Assembly (NCBI RefSeq): GCF_014204945.1
Contig: NZ_JACHMN010000002.1
Location: 868,001-932,000 of the forward strand
Direction: 5' to 3'
Length of the DNA stretch: 64,000 nucleotides
DNA from: Allocatelliglobosispora scoriae
Lineage (GTDB): Bacteria > Actinomycetota > Actinomycetes > Mycobacteriales > Micromonosporaceae
A program made the translations under genes and the position numbers. The notes under the pieces were generated by a model that saw only the letters and a list, made by a program, of their open reading frames with translations, did no database searches and was not told the DNA's origin. Below, piece after piece: positions 26,424 through 35,575 of the stretch (the stretch's first letter is position 1; each line of letters starts with the position of its first letter).

Positions 26424-26995
26424 ATGTTCATGGCAACAAGGAAGACCACGCAGGCTCGTGTCGAGCCCGCGTCGCAGGCGGAGCTGGACTTCGCCAGGCA
26501 GTTGGTAGACAAGGCCCGCGCGGAGGGGTTGTCGCTGGTCAGGCCGGGTGGCCTGCTCGCCGGTATCACCAGGACGGTCCTCGAGTCGGCGTCGGGGTGC
26601 CGAACTGGACGAGCACCTCGACGACGGCGGCGGCGTCGATCCCGATTCGGGCCGGCGGGTCAACGTCCGCAACGGGCACGGTGAGAAGACCGTGCAGACC
26701 GATGTGGGTCCGGTGCGTTTCCAGGTCCCACGGGACCGGGCCGGGGCGTTCGAGCCGCAGATCGTGCCCAAGCATGTCCGCAGGTTGACCGGGTTCAGCG
26801 ACACGATCGTGTCGCTGTACGCCAAAGGACTGACGACCGGTGAGATCGAGGCGCATCTGGCAGAGGTGTACGACGCAGGCGTGTCGCGGGTCGATCCCGC
26901 GGGCTTGCCTGTGCCGGTCCCCGCGAATGTCGCCGATGGCGGTAGCCGCGTGGAGTCTGATCCCACGATCCAGTGTTTCCGCTGCTGGAATACAT
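26424..26995 (+). pseudogene. IS256-family (mutator) transposase remnant
   Basis: Start ATG 26424 follows GGAAGGG. The N-terminal frame gives ASQAELDFARQLVDKARAEG, LSLVRPGGLLAGITRTVLES. After a one-base frameshift near 26600 the next frame continues with GAELDEHLD, TDVGPVRFQVPRDRAGAFEP, and FSDTIVSLYAKGLTTGEIEA. All are conserved in IS256 transposases. Homology stops after AEVYDAGVSR, so the catalytic DDE core is absent. Only the first third of the gene remains, and the element cannot move by itself. Confidence 0.8.
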
Positions 26996-27304
26996 AGCAC
27001 GGCCCCGTTCCGTCGCGGAACTCCATCACAGCACGGCTGAGCTGCCGGCCGACCTGATTCACCCGAAGACCTTTATCTGTAACCATCGGTGGCTGCGTGG
27101 CGACCAATGCCACGGTCGGATTAGTCCACCCGCTCCGATCAGGCTGGCCGACTGGTGATCCGATATGCCGGACGGCGAGCCACCGCATCGTAACGCCCCG
27201 TGATATAGACCGAATCGCGGCTGTGCTGCCCGCGCGGAGTGGACAGGATGAACGGGTCCGCGGCAGCGAAAGCACGCCACCGCAACACATTCAAGGAGCA
27301 GACA
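26996..27304. other. Gene-free stretch upstream of the secretion locus
   Basis: No gene is seen between the IS256 remnant and the first WXG100 gene. The promoter of the rightward secretion genes must lie here. The last bases carry AAGGAG, the ribosome binding site of the first gene. Confidence 0.5.
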
Positions 27305-27595
27305 ATGTCCATGATCGACGTTGAATCAGCCGAACTGCGCCAGCAGTCCGATGCCGTCAACCGAGGCGCGGCCACTGTCGACGAGACGGTGCAGCAGCTC
27401 ACAGGGCAGGTTCGCGACCTCTCTGGACGCTGGCGCGGGTCCGCGGCGGAAAGTTTCCAGAGCCTCTGGGACGAGTGGCAGCGCAGCGCCACCCAACTGC
27501 ACGAGGCGATGACCGGCATCGGCGACTTCCTCCGCCAGGCCGCCGACACCTACGAGAACGCCGAGGACTCTATCAAGTCCTCCTCGGGACGCTGA
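27305..27595 (+). CDS. WXG100-family (EsxA-like) protein
   Basis: 96 residues: MSMIDVESAELRQQSDAVNR..., a helical hairpin with the W-x-G turn in GRWRGSAAESF at about residues 44-46 and a C-terminal helix GIGDFLRQAADTYENAEDSI. This size and motif define WXG100 proteins, the small dimeric substrates of type VII (ESX) secretion. The ATG at 27305 has AAGGAG six bases upstream. It is the first gene of a four-gene rightward operon that faces the EccC motor gene. It probably pairs with the product of the next gene. Confidence 0.9.
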   Translation: MSMIDVESAELRQQSDAVNRGAATVDETVQQLTGQVRDLSGRWRGSAAESFQSLWDEWQRSATQLHEAMTGIGDFLRQAADTYENAEDSIKSSSGR

Positions 27596-27600
27596 GTCCT

Positions 27601-27927
27601 ATGACGAACGGCGAGACGGTCGACTTCACGGTCGACCTCGTCGCCCTCGTCGACCTGCATCGCAGCCTGGTCGCGATCCAGCGCGACCTGGAGGCGTCCA
27701 GCGGAGTTACGGCCGCCGCCGACAGGGAGTCGATGGGCGGTCATGACGTCGCCGACGCCGTCCGGGACTTCATCGATGGCTGGCGTGACGGCAGGCAGCA
27801 GGTCAGCGAGAACCTCAACGCCTGTGTCGGCATCCTCGCTCAGGCGATCGAGGTCTATCGGCAGGCCGAGGAGGCCTTGCACAACGCCGCGGCTGGCAGC
27901 AGCACGCCCGCGTCGACTCACCCCTGA
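27601..27927 (+). CDS. WXG100-like partner protein
   Basis: 108 residues starting six bases after the first WXG100 gene. It is predicted all-helical: DLVALVDLHRSLVAIQRDLE, a turn at GGHDVADAVRDFIDGWRDGR and a long final helix NACVGILAQAIEVYRQAEEA. There is no exact W-x-G; DGWRDG sits in the turn region. Size, helical hairpin and position indicate the second half of an Esx-type heterodimer or its chaperone-like partner. A disordered tail (AAAGSSTPASTHP) ends it. Confidence 0.75.
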   Translation: MTNGETVDFTVDLVALVDLHRSLVAIQRDLEASSGVTAAADRESMGGHDVADAVRDFIDGWRDGRQQVSENLNACVGILAQAIEVYRQAEEALHNAAAGSSTPASTHP

Positions 27928-27946
27928 TCTCATGAGGAGTACCCCA

Positions 27947-29236
27947 GTGGTCGACTGGAGTGCGCTAGGCGAAAACCCCGTGCCCGGCGAGGTCTGGACC
28001 GTCCGCGACGTATCACGGCAGATCCGCCGAGTCGGGTCGGACGCGATAGAAGCCCTGCACCACCTGGAGCTGATCCAGACGAAGTGTGGGGAGGGGATCT
28101 GGACCGGAGACGCCGCCGACACCTTCCGGAAACAGCTCACCGAGGTCATCCCCGACCTGCGAAAGGTCGCCGACTCGCACGACCGAGCCGGGTGGGCGCT
28201 GAGCACCTATGCCGACAGCCTCGATCACGCGCAGGCCACCGCCCGTGACGCGGCGATGCGAGCCGTCGAGGCCCGCGACGGCATCCGGCGCTGCGAGACC
28301 ACAACGGAGCAGGCCCGCCAGCACCTCTCCGGGTGCCAGACCGCTGCGGGGCTCATCGCCAGCCAACTCCGCAGCGCACGGCTGGATTCGCTCACGAGCC
28401 TGCTCGACCCGGCCCAGCACGCCATCGCCGAGCAGCACGTCCGAGATCTGGAGATCCGCCGTCACCGCGCCGATGACAGAGTCTCGACGGCACGGACCGA
28501 AGTCGCCACGCAGGAGAGGCACGTCGGCGAGGCACACGCGCTGCTGGACGCGGCTCGGCGGCTGGGCGGGCAGGCCGCCGCGCTCCGCGCCGATGCCGGC
28601 AGCGTCGCGGTCCGCGAACTGCGTACCGCGAGCAACGAAGGCATCCACAATAAGGGCATCCTGGAACGCACCTTCAACGCCGCCGTTGACCTCGCCACCT
28701 CCATCATCGACTCCCCCGCTTTTGCGGAGTTCATAGATCGACTCGCGGACGTGGGCACGATTCTGACCGCGGTGGGTGTCGTGCTGTGCTTCATTCCGGG
28801 CCTTCAGGTCGTCGGCGGCGGGCTGCTCGCGCTCGGCAAGGCGGTTAACGTCATAGTCCTGGTCGGCACCCTCCTCCTCGCCGCGCGCGGTAAGGCATCG
28901 ATATGGAAGGTTGGCGAGGCAGCCTTTGGCGTGGTTGGGTTTGGCCGCGGCCTGAAGATCATGAAAGGCGCCAACGCCGCTACCGGCAGCATGATCAAGC
29001 GCGCCCTGTACTTCAAGGACGCCCGGCGCGCGACCGGGTTCATCCGCAGCTTCCGCGCGACCACACGGCCTGCCGACGGCGGCCTCATCGGCAAGATGTT
29101 GAAGCTGAATCCGCAGCAGGCATTCCAGGTAATGACCGTGAAGCAGGTCATCAGTGACCTCAACAGCGTCCGGAAAGGCGCCGGTGTCGTCATCGAGAAA
29201 GGGCTCGACTACTCGGGCCAGAGGGGGCAGAAGTGA
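27947..29236 (+). CDS. Large helical protein of the type VII secretion locus
   Basis: 429 residues from GTG 27947, with GAGGAG seven bases upstream; ATG 27932 is an alternative. The first 240 residues are long helices with coiled-coil character (DALHHLELIQTKCGEGIWTG resembles a WXG-type turn, W-T-G). A Gly/Val-rich hydrophobic region follows at about 265-310 (TILTAVGVVLCFIPGLQVVG, VIVLVGTLLLAARG) that could insert in a membrane. The last ~120 residues are basic. This layout, an Esx-like helical N-terminus with a hydrophobic C-terminal module, matches putative type VII-secreted effectors or scaffold proteins. No nuclease or NADase motif is seen. Confidence 0.75.
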   Translation: MVDWSALGENPVPGEVWTVRDVSRQIRRVGSDAIEALHHLELIQTKCGEGIWTGDAADTFRKQLTEVIPDLRKVADSHDRAGWALSTYADSLDHAQATARDAAMRAVEARDGIRRCETTTEQARQHLSGCQTAAGLIASQLRSARLDSLTSLLDPAQHAIAEQHVRDLEIRRHRADDRVSTARTEVATQERHVGEAHALLDAARRLGGQAAALRADAGSVAVRELRTASNEGIHNKGILERTFNAAVDLATSIIDSPAFAEFIDRLADVGTILTAVGVVLCFIPGLQVVGGGLLALGKAVNVIVLVGTLLLAARGKASIWKVGEAAFGVVGFGRGLKIMKGANAATGSMIKRALYFKDARRATGFIRSFRATTRPADGGLIGKMLKLNPQQAFQVMTVKQVISDLNSVRKGAGVVIEKGLDYSGQRGQK

Positions 29237-29823
29237 CCATCATCGCACCATCGTCGGTCGGGCTTCGCCTGCCGGAAGGCTGGTTGGAGCTCGACCCCCG
29301 CGCCGACGACCTCATGGTCGAGCTGCGCCGGGCCGTCCGCACGGTCTGGGACACCGAACTCGATGACAAACGTCTCGTCGGACTGCTGACCCCGCTCGCG
29401 GTGGAGGTCCGCCGGTTGGCCGCCACCGAGGAGATCGTCCTGGTGGGGGTCTACGCGGACGTCATCCCCGTAGAGGGCGGCGACCCACTCATGATCACCG
29501 CGCATGCGGTCCTCGCGATCTCGCCGCCGCTGGGTGATGCTCGAGTCGCCTGCCTGGAACTGCTGGGCAACCCCACCGCCGAGGCGACGATCGCTCCAGT
29601 CACTCTGCCCGCCGGCGACGGCGTCCGTGATCAGGGCACCACGATGATCTCGCATCCCGACTGGGATGAAGCAGTTCCGGCATACCATCAGCGGTTTTGC
29701 GTGCCTGTGCCCGGCGTCGAGCGGCTCGCCGTGCTCACCTTCCTCACCCCCAACCTCGCGCTGCGCGACGCGTTCACCGAGGTGTTCGACGCGATCGCCG
29801 AGACTCTCACCTTCTACGGCTGA
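29233..29823 (+). CDS. Accessory protein of the type VII secretion locus
   Basis: 196 residues from GTG 29233, overlapping the previous stop (GTGA). It is a soluble, mixed alpha/beta protein: LRLPEGWLELDPRADDLMVE, EEIVLVGVYADVIPVEGGDP, and PGVERLAVLTFLTPNLALRD. Strand-rich layout and position last in the Esx operon are reminiscent of small EspG-like or immunity-type accessory proteins, but no family motif confirms either. Translational coupling with the preceding helical protein suggests they interact. Confidence 0.65.
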   Translation: MTIIAPSSVGLRLPEGWLELDPRADDLMVELRRAVRTVWDTELDDKRLVGLLTPLAVEVRRLAATEEIVLVGVYADVIPVEGGDPLMITAHAVLAISPPLGDARVACLELLGNPTAEATIAPVTLPAGDGVRDQGTTMISHPDWDEAVPAYHQRFCVPVPGVERLAVLTFLTPNLALRDAFTEVFDAIAETLTFYG

Positions 29824-29832
29824 TCGGGACAC

Positions 29833-29868
29833 GCGAAAGGGGCCCGCCGGTCGGCGGGCCCCTTTCGC
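29833..29868. terminator. Bidirectional terminator between convergent secretion genes
   Basis: GCGAAAGGGGCCCGCC (29833-29848) and GGCGGGCCCCTTTCGC (29853-29868) form a perfect 16-bp stem with a four-base loop. It lies 10 bp after the rightward stop and 6 bp after the leftward eccC stop, so it serves both. Confidence 0.9.
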
Positions 29869-29873
29869 TCGGT

Positions 29874-32800
29874 TTAGCCAACCATCGGGATCTGCACCAC
29901 CTGGGTATGGCCATCGAGGTCGAGGTGAGCACGGCCGGGCGGACCGGTGATGCTCGTCGGATTGTCGGCGTTGACGCTGCGCATGCCGAGCCGGTCGGCG
30001 GACCCGAGCATCACCCGCGCCGTCGTGGAGCCACGAAGCGCCAGCAGCGCCCTCGGCACCATCGCGGCGAAGCTCTCATAGCGAGCGGTCGCGATCACCG
30101 TCCGGGAACCGGAGCCAGAACCGAGCAGGGCGAGCACGGTCGGGTCCTCGGCGACCGCTTCCAGATCATCGATCACCACCACCACCGCTTCGACGAGGGT
30201 CGCGTCCGGTCGGTCGTGGACGGTGACCCCGGACCGGGCGGCGAGGTCGTGGATCGGGCGCCGCCGCGCTGCGATGAGCTGGACCGGAACACCCTGCTCG
30301 GCCAGCGCGATCGCGTAGGCGACGGCAGCGGTGCTGCGGCCGGATCGCTGCGGGCCGACGACGAGCACCCGCTGCGATCGATCCAGCGGCAGCCAGTGGA
30401 CGCCGAGCCGGTCGCCGCCCACGCCTAGCGGGATTCGCGCCGACGCACCGAGGGGCGGCGCCAGCAGCGGGTCCTTCAGCAGGATCGTCTCCGGCAGCGC
30501 GTCCAGCCGCATCGGCGCGAGGCCGGCCGCGACGGGCTGACGGCCAGCGAGTTCGTTGGCGAGCACGGTGAGCGCGCCGTTCTGGGTCGGCCCGTCTGCC
30601 GGGGTGGCGAGCAGCGGCACCTGGACCTCGGTGCTGTCAGCGCCCCAGATTCCCCGGCCAGGCGGCAGCCCGGTGGGCTTGAGCTTCAGTCCGAGATAAC
30701 TCGCGACGTCGGCGGGATTGTTGCTGTTCAGGGTGAGGGTGTGCTTGATCTTGCTGAGGACGTTGGTACGAAGATGGCCAGGGTCACCGGCGACGATCAT
30801 CGTGACACCCGCAGACCCGCCGTTGCCGAGCATGTCCACCAGCCGCTGCCGATTGTCCTCGCTCGTCTCGGCGACGCTCTCCCAGCCATCGACGAGCACC
30901 ACGATGTGCGGTGGCGCGTCGGCGGGACGGGTGTCCCAGAGCTCGTTAACGCTCCCGGCGGCGTGGGTGGCGAGCATCCGCCGACGCCGGATGACCTCGT
31001 CGTGGAGCCGGTCGATCAGCCGGGTCACCCGCTCCGGGTCACCGACCGGGCAGCTCACGCCGCAGTTCGGCAGCTCGGCGAGCCTGCCCAGCGCACCCGT
31101 CCCGTCGAGCACATGCAGGTGCACCTCGGCCGGGGTGTAGCGGCTGGCGACGTCCACCGCGATCGCCCGCAGGGTCGACGTACGCCCGCTCTGTGCGCTG
31201 CCGACCACCGCCAGTGAGCCGCCGCCCAGCGCGATAGCGAGCGTCGCGCGGGACTGCTGCTCCGGGAGGTCCTGCAGTCCGACAACGAGGTGGAATCGAC
31301 TCGTACCGGCCGACGCCGGGGGCAGTTGAGCCCGGGTCAGCAGGGTCGGCAGCGCCGGCTCCAGTACCGGGAAGGGTGCGCGCAGTCCGTCGAGAGCCGA
31401 GGCTTCGGCAACCACCCGGACGAGCTCCATCAGATCGGTCCGAGCGCCGTGAACCGCTGCGGCCGGCTCCGGCATCGCCCGGTCGTACCAGTGCAGCGGC
31501 ACCGCTCGCCGGACGGTCGCGGATCTCCCGGTCGGCGTGGTGATCTGCGCGGTCTGGATCAGCCGGGGCGCCTTCTCACCCTTCTGGACATAGGCACGAC
31601 CGGGGCGGTCCATCGGGATGTGTGCCGCGTCCGGTCGGTTGATCACATCCATGCTGTTCTGCTCGTCCACCATGCGCAGGCTGATCGCGAGGCTGGCGTT
31701 GGACCGGATCTGCGGGCTGATCACGCCGGACGGCCGCTGAGTGGCGAGTACCAAGTGCACGCCCACCGAGGCTCCGGTCCGTGAGACGCTGACCAGCTCC
31801 TCCAGCAGGTCGGGCAGGTTCTGCTTCAGCTCGGCGAACTCGTCGATGATGATCACGAGGCGGGGGAATGGCGGCAGGTCCGGATCGGCGACCCGCAGCC
31901 GCAGATATGAGCCGACGTTCTCGGCCCCGACGCTATTCAGCTGGACCTGCCGGCGCTTCAGCTCCGCCCGCAGCGACGAGATCGCCCGGTTGGCGAGTGC
32001 CGGATCGAGGTTGGTCACGGTCGACACGACGTGCGGCAGATCCTGGAAGTCCTTGAAGGTCGGTCCGCCCTTGTAGTCGACGAAGAGGAAGTTCAGCGCC
32101 TCCGGACTGTTGTGCCTGGCCAGCGCGCCGACCAGGGTCTGCACCAGCTCGCTCTTCCCCGACCTGGTGGTCCCCGCGATGATCGCGTGCGGACCGTCGT
32201 TGACCAGGTCGATCGCGAACTCTCCGTCGGTGCCTCGGCCCAGCACCACCTCGGAGTTGAAGGGGACCAGGCGCCATGCGGCCCGGAGCCCGTCAGTCGT
32301 CGGCTGACCGGCCAGGTCGGTGTAGCGGACCCGATCGGGAATCCTCCCGACCGCCTCGGCACCGACGACGGCGAGCGGAGCCAGCGCCCGGGCCACCCGC
32401 TCCGCGTCGACCTGGCTGAGCTGGTCGGGCTGCACCCGCTGCTGACCGCCACGGGCCTTGACGATCGCGCTCTCCGCAGTCCGGACGAAGAGTGCCTGGC
32501 ACTCCGAGGGCAGGTCACGCTCGTCACCGGCGAGGCAGAGAAAGGTCACCCCGGCACCGGGTCCGCGCTGGATCAGCTCGGCGACGGCGCCGCGTTGCCA
32601 TAGCGCCTCACCGGCCAGAACCACTACCAACCGGGGGGTACGCCGAGGCTGCGCCGCGTCCAGCCGCTCAGTGACGAGATCGCGGATGTGTTTGAGGACC
32701 GCATCCACCTCGTCCTCGGTCCACGCGGCCATGACCTGGTCGGCATCGTCGTGCAGGTGCGGCAGCCAGCGCAGCCAGCCGAACTCCGCCTCTTTCGCAC

Positions 32801-34058
32801 CCGGCGCGATCAGGACCATCCGCAGATCGACGGGCGTGTGCAAGGCGGCGAGCTGCACCAGTGCCCACCTGATGCTCTCCTGCGCCAGCGACGCCGGGCC
32901 GGCGATCCCGACGACGCCGCAGAGTTCCAGCGAGACGTGGATCGGCGCTCTGGGCAGGATCGGCACGGACCATCCGGGCGGCCGTTTGCCGGTGATGGTC
33001 AACCCGGCGTTCTGGTCGGCGGCTCCCAGCCGCAGGCTCAGCCAGTCAGGATCGTCCGGGCGCCTCTGCCACAGCTCTACGCGTGGCGTGGTCGCAATGC
33101 TCACCACCGAGGCGGGGTCCGGCCAGAGGGCGCGATGGTAGGCGTCGGCCTCGTCGACCGCCTGGTCGCACAGGTGGCTTGCCTCGGACACAGCAGCCTG
33201 GTAGTCCGCCTCCCGCACAGCCGCCCGCCTGGCCTGCTGCTTGCGCTCGTTGTAGTAGCTCGCGACGGCCGAGATCGGGCCCAGCGCGGCACCGAAGAGG
33301 AAGTAGAGATGTCCGGTGAAGATCGCGAAAGCGCTGGAGGCGACCACCGGCAGCACCAGCATCAGCCAGGGAAAGGGGTGCTTCTCGTCGGTCGATGGCA
33401 GCTGCGGAAGGGAGATCGTCGGCGGCTTCGGCGGCTCCACGAGGCGCGGCCGACGGTTGACCCGGAACCGCCCGGTCTGTCCGTCCCGCGTGAGCGACGC
33501 GTGTCCGGCACCGATCGCCTCCACCGCGATCCGGGACGCGCCGAGCTGGACGATCTCCCCGCTGCGCAACACTGCCTTCTCGACGATCGACAGGTCCTCG
33601 AGCTGCAGCTTGTTCGCCGAGTCCAGATCGGTGAAGACGACGGTGTCCCCCTGGACGGTCACCGAAGCATGCATGCGGCTGACATCCGGGTCGGCGAGGA
33701 CCAGATCGGCCTCGGTGGAGCGGCCGACCCGTACCGTCCGGTCCGGCCCCACAGCGATCTCGGCACCGGCCGTCGGGCCGGAGACGGCACGCAGCAGGTG
33801 GCTCCCCGCCGATGCGACCGGCGGCACGGACGGCCCGCCGAAGAAGAGCACAGCACCGGAGCGGATCCGTGAGGAGCCCAGCGACGCGATCGGATCAATG
33901 ACCGCACCGTCCACCGTGGGCAGTTCGGCCGACAGCCCTGGCATGGCCTGTCGCACCAGCTCGAGGACCGAGGCCACAGTATCCGTGGGGGAGCAGTCCA
34001 CCGATACATCGCCGGACTGTCCGGTTCGGACATCACTTGCGGTCAGTCGGATACGCAT
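29874..34058 (-). CDS. eccC: EccC-type FHA-FtsK/SpoIIIE motor of type VII secretion
   Basis: 1,394 residues. In order: a ubiquitin-like N-terminal domain (1-75), an FHA phosphopeptide-binding domain (about 90-180, VRVGRSTEADLVLADPDVSR), two membrane helices (about 229-246 and 249-266), and three FtsK-type ATPase modules. ATPase 1 is intact: Walker A GTTRSGKS at 629-636, Walker B LVIIIDEFAEL around 735-745, and ATQRPSG. ATPases 2 and 3 have Arg in place of the Walker A Lys (GSAQSGRTS at 953-961, GPQRSGRS at 1235-1242). This is the membrane motor that recognises WXG100 substrates and drives export. The start has AGGAG six bases upstream. The FHA domain suggests control by the divergent Ser/Thr kinase. 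Confidence 0.9.
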   Translation of the reverse strand: MRIRLTASDVRTGQSGDVSVDCSPTDTVASVLELVRQAMPGLSAELPTVDGAVIDPIASLGSSRIRSGAVLFFGGPSVPPVASAGSHLLRAVSGPTAGAEIAVGPDRTVRVGRSTEADLVLADPDVSRMHASVTVQGDTVVFTDLDSANKLQLEDLSIVEKAVLRSGEIVQLGASRIAVEAIGAGHASLTRDGQTGRFRVNRRPRLVEPPKPPTISLPQLPSTDEKHPFPWLMLVLPVVASSAFAIFTGHLYFLFGAALGPISAVASYYNERKQQARRAAVREADYQAAVSEASHLCDQAVDEADAYHRALWPDPASVVSIATTPRVELWQRRPDDPDWLSLRLGAADQNAGLTITGKRPPGWSVPILPRAPIHVSLELCGVVGIAGPASLAQESIRWALVQLAALHTPVDLRMVLIAPGAKEAEFGWLRWLPHLHDDADQVMAAWTEDEVDAVLKHIRDLVTERLDAAQPRRTPRLVVVLAGEALWQRGAVAELIQRGPGAGVTFLCLAGDERDLPSECQALFVRTAESAIVKARGGQQRVQPDQLSQVDAERVARALAPLAVVGAEAVGRIPDRVRYTDLAGQPTTDGLRAAWRLVPFNSEVVLGRGTDGEFAIDLVNDGPHAIIAGTTRSGKSELVQTLVGALARHNSPEALNFLFVDYKGGPTFKDFQDLPHVVSTVTNLDPALANRAISSLRAELKRRQVQLNSVGAENVGSYLRLRVADPDLPPFPRLVIIIDEFAELKQNLPDLLEELVSVSRTGASVGVHLVLATQRPSGVISPQIRSNASLAISLRMVDEQNSMDVINRPDAAHIPMDRPGRAYVQKGEKAPRLIQTAQITTPTGRSATVRRAVPLHWYDRAMPEPAAAVHGARTDLMELVRVVAEASALDGLRAPFPVLEPALPTLLTRAQLPPASAGTSRFHLVVGLQDLPEQQSRATLAIALGGGSLAVVGSAQSGRTSTLRAIAVDVASRYTPAEVHLHVLDGTGALGRLAELPNCGVSCPVGDPERVTRLIDRLHDEVIRRRRMLATHAAGSVNELWDTRPADAPPHIVVLVDGWESVAETSEDNRQRLVDMLGNGGSAGVTMIVAGDPGHLRTNVLSKIKHTLTLNSNNPADVASYLGLKLKPTGLPPGRGIWGADSTEVQVPLLATPADGPTQNGALTVLANELAGRQPVAAGLAPMRLDALPETILLKDPLLAPPLGASARIPLGVGGDRLGVHWLPLDRSQRVLVVGPQRSGRSTAAVAYAIALAEQGVPVQLIAARRRPIHDLAARSGVTVHDRPDATLVEAVVVVIDDLEAVAEDPTVLALLGSGSGSRTVIATARYESFAAMVPRALLALRGSTTARVMLGSADRLGMRSVNADNPTSITGPPGRAHLDLDGHTQVVQIPMVG
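34019..34031. promoter_or_regulatory. 13-bp palindromic element, copy 1 (within eccC start)
   Basis: GTCCG-GTT-CGGAC lies in codons 10-14 of eccC. It is the exact reverse complement of the copy at 34101-34113 in the eccC-kinase divergent region. The next base (A) also matches, giving 14 shared bases. Confidence 0.5.
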
Positions 34059-34100
34059 ACGAAACTCCTATCTGGGACTGCATGATCGGATGCCACGGCT

Positions 34101-34113
34101 GTCCGAACCGGAC
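34101..34113. promoter_or_regulatory. 13-bp palindromic element, copy 2 (divergent promoter region)
   Basis: GTCCG-AAC-CGGAC is 82 bp from the first copy and 19 bp upstream of the presumed kinase start. Two inverted copies around divergent promoters would suit a dimeric repressor controlling both genes. Confidence 0.5.
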
Positions 34114-34131
34114 TGTTGCCGATCGGTGACA

Positions 34132-35568
34132 ATGGGTAGCGTCACGCGAATGATGAGCCGCGCTGTACCGCAGGTCCCGGGCGTGACGGACCTGGTAGAG
34201 ATCGGCAAAGGTGGCTATGGCCGGGTCTACCGGGGCACCTGGACGGCGACCGGGGAACTCGTGGCGGTGAAGGTGCTCCACGCCTCGCTCGCCGGGCGCG
34301 ACGCGCACCGCCGGTTCGACCGGGAGAAGAAGCTGCTGCGGTCGCTCAGCGACAAGAGCACGCACATCGTGCGCTTGCGCGACGCAGGCGTCCTCCCCGA
34401 CGACCACCCATACCTGATCACGGAGTACTGCTCGGGCGGATCGCCGACCCCGGGACTGCTGAGCCGGGAAGAGGTCCTGCGGATCGGCCACTCTGTCGCC
34501 ACAGCCCTCGTCGCCGTCCACGCCGCAGGGGTGGTCCACCGCGACGTCAAACCGGCCAACATCCTCTGCCGGTCGGACGGGGGGATCGTGCTCGCCGATT
34601 TCGGCCTCGCCATCTATCAGGACCCGGACCAGTCCCGCGGCATGGATGCTCTCGTCCCGCAGTACGCGGCCCGCGAAGTGCTCCGCGGCGACGACCCGAC
34701 CGCAGCCGCCGACATCTACTCCCTCGGCGCGACCATCTACGCGCTGCGCGTAGGCAATCCGCCCTACCAGCAATTCCCCGACGAACCGGACCTGCAGTAC
34801 CTCGCGCGGGTGCTCAACGCGCCGCCCCCGGACCCGAGCCAGATCCTCGCCTCCCCGGAGGTTCAGCAACTCCTCGGTCGGATGCTCGACCCCGACTCGG
34901 CCAACCGGCCGACCGCCGCCGAAGTGGCAGAACATCTCGCGATCTACGCCGAGACGCCCTTCGCCACCCATCAGGACCCGTCGGCGGTTCACCGGGATGT
35001 GACCCGGATGCGGATGGAAGGCTCGCCGTTCACCGCGCCGCCCGCGTCCGTCGGCGACACACGGATGCGAGCCAGGAAAGACCCGGTGACCAGAACGGCG
35101 GAGATGCGTGCGGAGCCTTCCTCGATCGGGCGGCTGCTCCGGTCGAGGAAAGTGCTCGCCAGCACGGCAGCCGTGCTGGTCACCGGTGGGGCCGTCGCCG
35201 TCCTGCTAACTAACAGTCCCGACCCGGCGCCGGTGAGCGCGCCGGGAACACCGGCGGTGACCGGATCGGGCGTGCCGAAGCCGTCGATCACGCCCTCAGC
35301 CCCCGTGATCGTCCTGACGAAGCCGAAGGACAACACCACCACTGTCGACCTGACCTGGACCGGGCCCGAGGGTGTCGAGTACGCCGTAGTCGTCTCCGCA
35401 CCCGCCGCCTCGCCGACCACGACTCTTGCCGGTCGGCAGCACACGATCCGCATCCGGGTCACCCCCGGCGTGGCGTACTGCTTCCTCATCCAGGGGACGA
35501 ACGGCGCGTCGGTCTGGCAGAGCAGCGCACAGGGAATCCGGAACGCCGTCTGCCAGGGCACCTTCTGA
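34132..35568 (+). CDS. Transmembrane Ser/Thr protein kinase (PknB-type)
   Basis: 478 residues. The kinase domain covers about 20-275: glycine loop GKGGYG (25-30), ATP-binding Lys in VAVKVL (K47), catalytic HRDVKPANIL (D138) and DFG (D156). The usual APE is ARE here (AAREVL). A juxtamembrane region rich in Arg/Thr precedes one membrane helix at about 341-360 (VLASTAAVLVTGGAVAVLLT), then a Pro/Thr linker and an external FN3-like domain (TTTVDLTWTGPEGVEYAVVV). It is divergent from eccC and convergent with the transglutaminase-like gene. It probably phosphorylates proteins read by the FHA domain of EccC. The start could also be ATG 34150 or 34153. Confidence 0.85.
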   Translation: MGSVTRMMSRAVPQVPGVTDLVEIGKGGYGRVYRGTWTATGELVAVKVLHASLAGRDAHRRFDREKKLLRSLSDKSTHIVRLRDAGVLPDDHPYLITEYCSGGSPTPGLLSREEVLRIGHSVATALVAVHAAGVVHRDVKPANILCRSDGGIVLADFGLAIYQDPDQSRGMDALVPQYAAREVLRGDDPTAAADIYSLGATIYALRVGNPPYQQFPDEPDLQYLARVLNAPPPDPSQILASPEVQQLLGRMLDPDSANRPTAAEVAEHLAIYAETPFATHQDPSAVHRDVTRMRMEGSPFTAPPASVGDTRMRARKDPVTRTAEMRAEPSSIGRLLRSRKVLASTAAVLVTGGAVAVLLTNSPDPAPVSAPGTPAVTGSGVPKPSITPSAPVIVLTKPKDNTTTVDLTWTGPEGVEYAVVVSAPAASPTTTLAGRQHTIRIRVTPGVAYCFLIQGTNGASVWQSSAQGIRNAVCQGTF

Positions 35569-35575
35569 TCCCCGA

